Shown: positions 57,811 through 64,000 of the stretch, one piece after another | How positions within the stretch are numbered: position 1 is the first letter of the stretch | Layout: each line of letters begins with the position of its first letter | Assembly (NCBI GenBank): GCA_036512155.1 | Contig: DATCBD010000085.1 | Coordinates: 78,842-142,841 of the forward strand | Length of the DNA: 64,000 nt | Direction of reading: 5' to 3' | Source: Palsa-739 sp036512155 | Lineage (GTDB): Bacteria; Actinomycetota; Thermoleophilia; Gaiellales; Gaiellaceae | The notes under the pieces: generated by a model | What the model was told of the DNA's origin: nothing | The model's database searches: none | Seen by the model: only the letters and a program-made list of their open reading frames with translations | Program-made: the position numbers and the translations under genes

Positions 57811-58790
57811 GCCGCAAGGCATTCATCACCGGCATCACCGGCCAGGACGGCTCCTACCTCGCTGAGATCCTGCTCGAGAAGGGCTATGAGGTCTTTGGGA
57901 TGATCCGGCGCTCGAGCTCGTTCAACACCGCGCGCGTCGACCACATCTTCGGCGACATCGAGCTCGTGTTCGGCGATCTCACAGACGGCTCGTCGCTCAA
58001 TCAGCTGATGCGAACAATTCGCCCGGACGAGGTCTACAACCTCGGCGCGCAAAGCCACGTGCGCGTGAGCTTCGACGTGCCGGAGTACACCGCCGACACC
58101 GACGCGATGGGAACGCTCCGCCTGCTCGACGCGATCCGCGAGGAGGACGTCAAGTGCCGCTTCTATCAGGCGTCGTCGAGCGAGATGTTCGGGCAGGTGC
58201 GCGAAGAGCACGTGCCGCAGACCGAGGACACGCCGTTCCATCCCCGCAGCCCGTACGGCGTGAGCAAGGTCTTCAGCTACTGGATCACGCGCAACTACCG
58301 CGAGGCGTACGGCATGTACGCGGTGAACGGGATCCTCTTCAACCACGAGTCTCCGCGGCGCGGGCCGACGTTCGTGACGCGCAAGATCACGCGCGCGGTC
58401 GGCGCGATCCTGCGCGGCGAGCAGGACGTGCTGCGCCTCGGCAACCTCGACGCGCAGCGCGACTGGGGCTTCGCGCGCGACTACATGGACGGGGCGTGGC
58501 GGATGCTGCAGGCGGACGAGGCAGACGACTACGTGCTCGCCACGGGCGAGACGCACTCGGTGCGCGAGTTCCTCGACGAGGCCTTCGGCTATGCCGGCCT
58601 GGCGTGGAACGAGTACGTGCAGATCGATCCACGCTACTTCCGCCCGGCCGAGGTCGATCTCCTCATCGGCGACTACTCGAAGGCGAAGGAGAAGCTCGGC
58701 TGGGAGCCGACAGTGCGCTTTCCGGAGCTCGTCCGGATGATGGTCGACCACGACCGCGAGCTCGAGCGGACCGAAGAGCACTACGTCTGA
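57807..58790 (+). CDS. gmd: GDP-mannose 4,6-dehydratase-like SDR
   Basis: This 327-residue extended short-chain dehydrogenase matches GDP-mannose 4,6-dehydratase. The NADP motif is ITGITGQDGSYLAE, the GMIRRSSSFNTARVDHI block is diagnostic for Gmd, and the catalytic groups are SSSEMFG and YGVSK (about Y155 and K159). FNHESPRRGPTFVTRKITRA is the sugar-nucleotide-binding region. The reaction gives GDP-4-keto-6-deoxymannose for deoxysugars. This is out of place in a catabolic array. It uses a GTG overlapping the FAH gene by four bases. Confidence 0.92.
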   Translation: MSRKAFITGITGQDGSYLAEILLEKGYEVFGMIRRSSSFNTARVDHIFGDIELVFGDLTDGSSLNQLMRTIRPDEVYNLGAQSHVRVSFDVPEYTADTDAMGTLRLLDAIREEDVKCRFYQASSSEMFGQVREEHVPQTEDTPFHPRSPYGVSKVFSYWITRNYREAYGMYAVNGILFNHESPRRGPTFVTRKITRAVGAILRGEQDVLRLGNLDAQRDWGFARDYMDGAWRMLQADEADDYVLATGETHSVREFLDEAFGYAGLAWNEYVQIDPRYFRPAEVDLLIGDYSKAKEKLGWEPTVRFPELVRMMVDHDRELERTEEHYV

Positions 58791-58791
58791 C

Positions 58792-59931
58792 GTGAGCCGT
58801 CCGCTAGACTCCGCCAAGCTCGAGCGCGTGCGCGCGCTCATGGAGGAGGACGGTCTCGACGCGCTCGTCGTCCGCGCGCCGGACAACGTCCTCTACCTGA
58901 CGAACTTCTGGGGCATGAAGGGCTACGACGCGTGCGTGTTCCCGCGCGAGGGCGATCCGGTGCTCATCTGCCTCGAGGCGTCGGCGGAGGATGCGGAACG
59001 CACGGCATGGACGTCGCACGTGCGATTCGTCCGCGGCTACGACGAGGGCGATCCTCGGCCGCCGCTCGCGCGGACGCTCGACGCAGTGATGGACGCCGCG
59101 CGCGGGTTCCGCCGCGTCGGCCTCGAGTTGTCGCTCGGCACGCAGGCCTCCGACCGGATGGTCGGCGAGCCGACGACGTTCACGCGCGGGTGGTTCGACG
59201 CATTTCCCGACGCAGCCGACGCGACGAGGCTGCTGGCGCGTGCGCGCTCGATCAAGACCGAGCAGGAAGTGGCGCGGATGCGGATCGCGAACGAGATCGC
59301 GGCCGATGCGATGGAGCACATGCGCGGCCGGCTCGAGCCGGGCATGAAGGAGTCCGAGGCGGCGGCGATCTGGCAGGGCCACGTGCACGGACAGGGCACG
59401 GCACGCACCGACGTGGAGCTCGCGCTTCCGTTCTCGCTCGTCTGGGCCGGGAAGGGCATCAAGACGTTCACGGCGACCGGCGACCTGCCGGTCGTCGAGG
59501 GCGAGCCGGTGCTGTTCGAGATCTGGGTGTGCGCGGACGGGTACTGGGCGGATCACACGAAGAACCTCGTCGTCGGCGAGCTCACGCCCGCGTACGCCGA
59601 CCTGGAGGAGCGGCTCATGGGCGTGTACGAGAACGCGCTCGCCTTCATCCGGCCCGGCGCGTCGATGCCGGAACTCGACGTGCTCGTGCGCGCGGGGCTC
59701 GCCTTTGAGCCGTCGCATCCCATTTGTCATGGAGTCGGCGCACGTGCGCACGAGCCGCCGTACCCGCACCAGGCCGCGGGCGGCACCTTCGAGGAGGGCA
59801 TGGTGCTCGCCGTCGAGCCCGGCATCTACTGGGACGGGGGCGGCGGCCTGCGCGTGGAGGACAACTTCCTCGTCACGGCCGACGGCGTGGAAAAGCTGTC
59901 AGCCTTTCCCGACGGAGTGGTGCGCTGTTGA
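58792..59931 (+). CDS. M24-family (Xaa-Pro dipeptidase/creatinase-fold) protein
   Basis: This 379-residue protein has the creatinase-type N-terminal domain (ALVVRAPDNVLYLTNFWGMKG) and the pita-bread M24 domain. Of the five metal ligands, the second Asp (YWADHTKN), His (CHGVGARAHEPP), Glu (LAVEPGIYW) and Glu (LRVEDNF) are visible. The first Asp is replaced by Glu in PVLFEIWVCADGY. It could be a Xaa-Pro dipeptidase or, given the context and the altered site, an amidinohydrolase or C-N hydrolase. It starts one base after gmd and overlaps the HMGL-like gene by TTGA. Confidence 0.87.
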   Translation: MSRPLDSAKLERVRALMEEDGLDALVVRAPDNVLYLTNFWGMKGYDACVFPREGDPVLICLEASAEDAERTAWTSHVRFVRGYDEGDPRPPLARTLDAVMDAARGFRRVGLELSLGTQASDRMVGEPTTFTRGWFDAFPDAADATRLLARARSIKTEQEVARMRIANEIAADAMEHMRGRLEPGMKESEAAAIWQGHVHGQGTARTDVELALPFSLVWAGKGIKTFTATGDLPVVEGEPVLFEIWVCADGYWADHTKNLVVGELTPAYADLEERLMGVYENALAFIRPGASMPELDVLVRAGLAFEPSHPICHGVGARAHEPPYPHQAAGGTFEEGMVLAVEPGIYWDGGGGLRVEDNFLVTADGVEKLSAFPDGVVRC

Positions 59932-61082
59932 GCGATCTCATATGGACCGGGGGCCTCAACGACGGCCATGTCATCGGCGGCCGTGTCGGGCTGTACGACA
60001 CGACGCTGCGCGACGGCGAGCAGACCGTCGGCGTCGTGCTCGACCCCGAGCAGAAGCTCGAGATCGCGCGCCTGCTCGACGACCTCGGCGTTGATCGGAT
60101 CGAGGCGGGATTCCCGCGCGTATCGCAGGACGATTGGGACGCGGTGAAGCTCGTCGCCGGCGCCAGCCTGCGCGCCGAGGTGTGGGGCTTCTCCCGTGCG
60201 GTCCCCGCCGACCTCGAGGCGCTCGTCGAGCTCGGCGTCCGCGCCTCCGTGATCGAATCTCCGATCTCCGACCTGAAGCTCGACGCCATCGGCGTCGACC
60301 GCGACACGATGCTCGGCCGAATCACGAACGCGATGCGCTTCGCCGCCGACCATGGGATCACCGCCGCGTTCTTCGGTGTCGACTCGACGCGCGCGCAGCC
60401 GGACTTCTACGACCGCGTGTACTCGGCCGCCGTCGAGGCCGGTGCGGCAGAGGTCGTCGTCGTCGACACGCTCGGCATCGCGTCGCCGGAAGCCGTCGCC
60501 GATCTCGTGGGCCGGACGGTCGAGCTCGTCGGCGACGTTCCCCTCCATTTCCACGGCCACAACGACTTCGGTCTCGCAACTGCATCGGCTGTCGCGGCGG
60601 TGCGCGCGGGCGCGACGTGGGTGCACGGGACGATCAACGGCATGGGCGAGCGGGCCGGGAACGCGAACCTCGGCGAGGTCGCGCTCACGCTGCGCGCCCT
60701 GTACGGCGTGGAATCCAACCTCGACCTCGCGCGCATCCGCGACGTCTCGGCCCGCGTGCAGGAGCTGTCCGGCTACGCGCTCGAGCCGTGGAAGCCGGTC
60801 ACCGGCGAGACGCTCTTCCGGCGCGAGTCGGGCGCGGTCGCCTCGCAGTTCCACGATCCGCCGTCGATCGAGCCGTACTCCTCGGCGCTCGTCGGTGCGG
60901 AGCGCGGCCTCGTGCTCGGCAAGAAGAGCGGTCTCGACTCGATCCGCATCAAGGCGGAGGAGCTCGGGCTCGACGTGCCGGAGGAGCGCCGCGCCGAGCT
61001 GCTCGCCCGCGTGAAGGAGCTCGGGATGCGCAAGCGAGGTCTCGTCACCGACGAGGAGTTCCGAGCGCTCGTCGATGGCTGA
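59928..61082 (+). CDS. HMGL-fold acyltransferase (isopropylmalate/homocitrate synthase-like)
   Basis: This 384-residue TIM-barrel protein belongs to the DRE-TIM family. GLYDTTLRDGEQTVGV near residues 22-37 gives the Arg-Glu motif, HFHGHNDFGLATA near 206-218 the metal-binding His pair, and INGMGERAGNANLGEV near 236-251 a third metal contact. It is most like homocitrate, citramalate or isopropylmalate synthases of the LeuA/NifV/AksA type, but no LeuA regulatory domain is present. It may act as a claisen condensing or lyase enzyme in the pathway. TTG 59928 is the best start (TTGA overlap). It overlaps the next gene by eight bases. Confidence 0.88.
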   Translation: MSDLIWTGGLNDGHVIGGRVGLYDTTLRDGEQTVGVVLDPEQKLEIARLLDDLGVDRIEAGFPRVSQDDWDAVKLVAGASLRAEVWGFSRAVPADLEALVELGVRASVIESPISDLKLDAIGVDRDTMLGRITNAMRFAADHGITAAFFGVDSTRAQPDFYDRVYSAAVEAGAAEVVVVDTLGIASPEAVADLVGRTVELVGDVPLHFHGHNDFGLATASAVAAVRAGATWVHGTINGMGERAGNANLGEVALTLRALYGVESNLDLARIRDVSARVQELSGYALEPWKPVTGETLFRRESGAVASQFHDPPSIEPYSSALVGAERGLVLGKKSGLDSIRIKAEELGLDVPEERRAELLARVKELGMRKRGLVTDEEFRALVDG

Positions 61083-62616
61083 GTACGACGCCGTCATCGT
61101 CGGCAGCGGCGTCAACTCGCTCGCGTGCGGCGCGCTGCTCGCGAATGCCGGGTGGAGGGTGTGCGTGCTCGAGCGCAACGACTGGCTCGGCGGCGCCATC
61201 CACACGGCGGAGCTGACGAAGCCGGGTTACCACCACGACGTGTTCAGTGCCTGGCATCCACTCTGGGTGGGTGGTGCGGCGCACGCGCAGCTGGGCGACG
61301 ACCTCGCGGCGCGCGGGCTCGAGTACCTCAACACGGAGCTGCCGACGGCGACGGCGTTCCCCGACGGCTCTGCGGCTTTCCTGCTGCGGAACGCGGAGGG
61401 GAACGCGGGCGAGCTCGGTCCCGAATGGCCGGGCGTGCTCGAGCGCTTCTTCCCGAACGCCGACATCGCGTTCGGTCTCCTCGGCACCGAGCTCTGGAGC
61501 GCGTCGGGTCTCGCGCTCGCCGCGAAGGCATACCGCCGGCTCGGACGCAGCGGCGTGGCCGCGTTCACCGGTGAGCTTCTGCAGTCGAGCCGCGACTGGC
61601 TGCGGCAGACGTTCGCGTCGGATAAGGCGCACGGCGTGCTCGCCCCGTGGGTGCTGCACACCGGCCTCGGTCCGGACGCGGCGTCGTCGGGGTTCATGAC
61701 GCAGGTGATCGCCGTCGCGGTGCAGGAGGGAGGCATGCCCATCCCGCGCGGCGGCGGTGCGCAGCTTGCCGACGCGCTCGTGCAGCTGATCCGCGACCAC
61801 GGCGGCACGTGTGAGACGGGCAAGGACGTCGAGCGCGTGCTCGTCCGCGCGGGCCGCGCGGTCGGCGTGCGACTCGCCGGCGGCGAGACGGTCGAGGCGG
61901 AGCGCGCCGTGATCGCGAATGTCACCCCGACGCAGCTGTACGAGCGGCTGCTCGATGGTCCGCCACCGGAGGGTGCTCGCAGCTTCCGGTACGGGCGCGC
62001 CGAGATGCAAATCCACTTCGCGCTCTCCGAGCCGGCGCGCTGGGACGGCGACGAGCGGCTGAACGGCACGGCGATCGTCCACGTCACGCCCGGTCTCGAC
62101 GGCGTCTCGCGTGCGGTGAACGAAGCCGAGCGCGGCCTGATCCCCGAGGAGGCGACCATCGTGGTCGGGCAGCCGCTGACAATGGACCCATCGCGCGCGC
62201 CGGACGGAAAAGGGCTTTTGTGGATTCAGCTGCAGGAGCTTCCGTCGCGGTACGGCTGGAACGACGACGAGCGCGAGCGCTACGCCGACCGCATCCAGGC
62301 CCGGCTTGCGCGGCACATGCCGAACCTCGAGTCGTCCATCGTCGAGCGCGTCGCGCTCGGCCCGCACGACCTCGAGCGCATGAACGTCAACCTCCTGCAC
62401 GGCGATCCGTACGGCGGCGCGCTCACACTCGACCAGAACTTCCTGTGGCGGCCGTTCCCGGGAAGCTCCGGCCACACGACGCCGGTCGAGCGGCTGTGGC
62501 ACATCGGCGCGAGCACGTGGCCCGGCCCGGGACTCGGCGCCGGCTCGGGCACGCTCGTGGCGAAGAAGCTCCTCGCGCCACCACTTGCGCGGCGATTGCG
62601 TAGATTCCTCCCGTGA
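61075..62616 (+). CDS. FAD-dependent oxidoreductase, phytoene desaturase-like
   Basis: This 513-residue flavoprotein opens with the dinucleotide-binding motif DAVIVGSGVNSLACGALLANAGW and LERNDWLGGAIHTAELTKPGY. That pattern is shared by phytoene desaturase/CrtI-like and pyridine nucleotide-disulfide oxidoreductase domain-2 (PYROXD2-like) proteins. GGMPIPRGGGAQLADALVQLI near residues 218-238 and the terminal HIGASTWPGPGLGAGSGTLVAKKLL are typical of the family. The substrate is unknown. Nothing nearby makes carotenoids, so a role in the catabolic array is more likely. It overlaps the second LLM gene by four bases. Confidence 0.88.
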   Translation: MAEYDAVIVGSGVNSLACGALLANAGWRVCVLERNDWLGGAIHTAELTKPGYHHDVFSAWHPLWVGGAAHAQLGDDLAARGLEYLNTELPTATAFPDGSAAFLLRNAEGNAGELGPEWPGVLERFFPNADIAFGLLGTELWSASGLALAAKAYRRLGRSGVAAFTGELLQSSRDWLRQTFASDKAHGVLAPWVLHTGLGPDAASSGFMTQVIAVAVQEGGMPIPRGGGAQLADALVQLIRDHGGTCETGKDVERVLVRAGRAVGVRLAGGETVEAERAVIANVTPTQLYERLLDGPPPEGARSFRYGRAEMQIHFALSEPARWDGDERLNGTAIVHVTPGLDGVSRAVNEAERGLIPEEATIVVGQPLTMDPSRAPDGKGLLWIQLQELPSRYGWNDDERERYADRIQARLARHMPNLESSIVERVALGPHDLERMNVNLLHGDPYGGALTLDQNFLWRPFPGSSGHTTPVERLWHIGASTWPGPGLGAGSGTLVAKKLLAPPLARRLRRFLP

Positions 62617-63710
62617 GATTCAGCATCTACAGCGAGCTCCAGAGCTGGCCCGGCAAGTCGTATTCGCAGCTGTACGGCGAGGCGCTTGAGCAGATCGAGA
62701 ACGCCGACCGCCTCGGCTACGACGCGTACGCCGCGATCGAGCATCTGTTCTTCCCGAAGTTCTCTGCGTCGGCGAACGTCTTCGGCCTCTTCGGGATGGC
62801 CGCGGCGCGCACGCGGAACATCAAGTTCCGCACGATGCTGCACATCCTCCCGTACCACAACCCGCTCGTCCTCGCCGCAATGATCCACGAGTTCTCGCTG
62901 CTGACGGACGGCCGCTACGAGTTCGGCGTCGGCCGTGGGCACGGATGGATCCCGCTCGCCGCCGGCACGCCCCTCGACGAGACCTCGCGGCCGCGCTACG
63001 AGGAGGCGCTCGACCTGTTCATCGAGGCGCTGCACAACGACACGGTCTCGTTCCACGGCGAGTATTGGAACGTCGATGACAGTCACGTCATACCGTTCAG
63101 CGGCCATCGCTTCCGGGTCGTGCTCGGCGGGACGTCCGATCGCACGTACGACCTCGCGGCGAAGCACGGTTGGGCGGTCGCCGTCCCGCCGCTCCTGCCG
63201 TACGCGGCGTTGAAGGAGCAGCTCGATCTCTATCGCGCGAAGTGCGCGGAGTACGGCACGACGCCCGACATCATCTGGATCCACGCGTGCTACATCGACG
63301 ACGACCGCGAGCTTGCGCGGCGGGAGGCCGAGACGCACATGCGCGGCTTCCTCGCAGGCAACGCGTCGCCGCTGACCGAGTACACGCCGCCGCCGGCCGA
63401 CAAGCTGAACGCCGCCGGCTACGGGTTCTACGCAGCAGGGATCATGGAGAAACTCGCCGCGACGCCATACGACGACATGATCGCGGGCGACATCGTGTGG
63501 GTCGGCACGCCCGACGACGTCGTCGACCGGATCCGCGAGACAATCGACGTCTGCGAGGGGTTGACGGAGATCGCGATCACGACCAATCCCGGCGGCGTCG
63601 ACCACTGGAAGGCGATCAAGGCGCAGGAGCTGTTCGCGCAGCACGTCATCCCGCGTGTGCGGGAGATGACCGGCGATACGTCGGTGCAGTCCGTCAGCGC
63701 TCCGGCGTAA
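62613..63710 (+). CDS. LLM-class flavin-dependent oxidoreductase (second)
   Basis: This 365-residue luciferase-like enzyme resembles two-component FMNH2-dependent monooxygenases. It contains ENADRLGYDAYAAIEHLFFPKFS, ILPYHNPLVLAAMIHEFSLLTDGRYEFGVGRGHGW and VVLGGTSDRTYDLAAKHGWAVAV in family order. It is not closely similar to the first LLM enzyme at 53862, so the two probably act on different intermediates. It is the last gene of the co-directional array and starts with GTG overlapping the oxidoreductase gene. No flavin reductase is encoded next to it. Confidence 0.9.
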   Translation: MRFSIYSELQSWPGKSYSQLYGEALEQIENADRLGYDAYAAIEHLFFPKFSASANVFGLFGMAAARTRNIKFRTMLHILPYHNPLVLAAMIHEFSLLTDGRYEFGVGRGHGWIPLAAGTPLDETSRPRYEEALDLFIEALHNDTVSFHGEYWNVDDSHVIPFSGHRFRVVLGGTSDRTYDLAAKHGWAVAVPPLLPYAALKEQLDLYRAKCAEYGTTPDIIWIHACYIDDDRELARREAETHMRGFLAGNASPLTEYTPPPADKLNAAGYGFYAAGIMEKLAATPYDDMIAGDIVWVGTPDDVVDRIRETIDVCEGLTEIAITTNPGGVDHWKAIKAQELFAQHVIPRVREMTGDTSVQSVSAPA

Positions 63711-63769
63711 GGGCGCTCGCGCAGACGAGGAACCTGAACGCTGGCGCGACGTCGGCTTATGCTCGTCGA
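63711..63769. other. Short noncoding stretch after the array, with a TATGCT box
   Basis: No terminator-like hairpin with a T run is visible after the last array gene. TATGCT occurs at 63758-63763 and ends eight bases before GTG 63772. The same hexamer and spacing precede the second SOD gene, which hints at a new transcription unit starting here. Confidence 0.4.
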
Positions 63770-63771
63770 GT

Positions 63772-64000
63772 GTGGCGCTCCGATACAGGGCGGCTGAGGG
63801 TTGGCGTGCTCGGCGGGCTTGTCCCGGCGGTCTGGGTGCGGTCTTGGCAGGCACTGCCCGGAGCCAGAGCGGTGTTCTCGACGGGAACGGCTATTACGAC
63901 CTAGGCGAGGTTGTATCCGCCTTTGCTCGGGCCGGGCTTCCAGTCTTCGTGAACAAGTACGCCGCATCCGTCTACCTCGGGACTTGGCAGCTTCAGCAAG
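63772..64000 (+). CDS. Possible gene start, truncated by window edge
   Basis: A reading frame from GTG 63772 stays open to the window edge (76 codons). Its later part, GVLDGNGYYDLGEVVSAFAR followed by AGLPVFVNKYAASVYLG, reads like real protein. The AGxPVFVxK piece recalls the nucleotide-binding region of Gfo/Idh/MocA-type oxidoreductases, but that is weak. The other frame from GTG 63770 (RVGVLGGLVPAV) also looks Rossmann-like and stops at 63904. A frameshifted or broken gene is therefore possible. The third codon positions are less GC rich than in the array. Confidence 0.3.
   Translation, partial: MALRYRAAEGWRARRACPGGLGAVLAGTARSQSGVLDGNGYYDLGEVVSAFARAGLPVFVNKYAASVYLGTWQLQQ

Noticed and set aside
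61045..62502. 485-codon minus-strand frame opposite the phytoene-desaturase-like gene
   Set aside because: It is an antisense shadow with no motifs; the plus-strand gene has clear FAD-binding motifs and overlaps its neighbours properly.

Overview
The window is about 64 kb of very GC-rich, tightly packed bacterial chromosome. GTG starts are common, many gene pairs overlap by 4 bases (ATGA/GTGA), and there are almost no intergenic gaps. The gene set is a hopanoid operon with MEP-pathway ispH, FolE2, two Fe/Mn superoxide dismutases, a two-domain ThyX-like protein, LLM flavoenzymes and an aerobic-CODH-like molybdenum hydroxylase. Together with the base composition this suggests a soil or aquatic actinobacterium, plausibly class Thermoleophilia (Gaiellales/Solirubrobacterales). 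That placement is inference; there is no rRNA in the window. I see no tRNA, rRNA, CRISPR array or prophage.

Layout. Positions 1-8160: two unrelated nickel/cobalt permeases, a polytopic membrane protein with a degenerate phosphatase-like ectodomain, a zinc-ribbon membrane protein, a CopD-like protein, a class A penicillin-binding protein and a phospholipase D-type enzyme. Positions 8157-9800 (minus): M29 aminopeptidase and a STAS protein. Positions 9799-17299: a hopanoid operon, hpnC-hpnD-hpnE-shc-hpnH-nucleosidase-ispH, followed by a YjbQ-family gene. It runs from squalene formation to hopene, adenosyl transfer and release of adenine, and includes a precursor-pathway enzyme. Positions 17317-27076: uncharacterised membrane proteins, a CopC-CopD fusion, an arylsulfotransferase-like protein, an ornithine cyclodeaminase-like protein, citrate synthase, a class V aminotransferase/kynureninase-like protein and a secreted protein. 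Positions 27069-43540: a housekeeping mosaic on both strands (DUF72, double ThyX, ECF sigma/anti-sigma pair, two divergent SODs, PlsY, FolE2, histidine-kinase-like protein, thymidine kinase, CBS, Fpg/Nei, MFS plus ArsR regulator, a REP-type transposase element, asparaginase, primary sigma factor, aquaporin, two OsmC proteins, nitroreductase, bicupin).

Positions 43673-63710 form one unbroken co-directional array of 19 genes. It contains a complete Liv-type ABC importer, XdhC, a three-subunit molybdenum hydroxylase with its CoxG-like partner, two LLM monooxygenases, rhodanese, an M20-fold protein with an altered metal site, peroxiredoxin, a fumarylacetoacetate-hydrolase-fold enzyme, GDP-mannose dehydratase-like, an M24 peptidase-fold enzyme, an HMGL/isopropylmalate-synthase-fold enzyme and a phytoene-desaturase-like oxidoreductase. 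It looks like an import-plus-degradation route for an unidentified, probably N-containing cyclic or amide compound, and is the best candidate here for an undescribed system.

Regulation and structure visible in the sequence: many transcription-unit starts have a TANNNT box 6-9 bases before the start codon with no Shine-Dalgarno site, which suggests leaderless mRNAs. All eight convergent gene junctions overlap tail to tail. There is a strong hairpin between livJ and livH, a palindrome over the start codon of the ArsR-family gene, and a 665-bp REP-type transposase element with terminal inverted repeats whose 13-base core has the same design as a hairpin at 30.5 kb.
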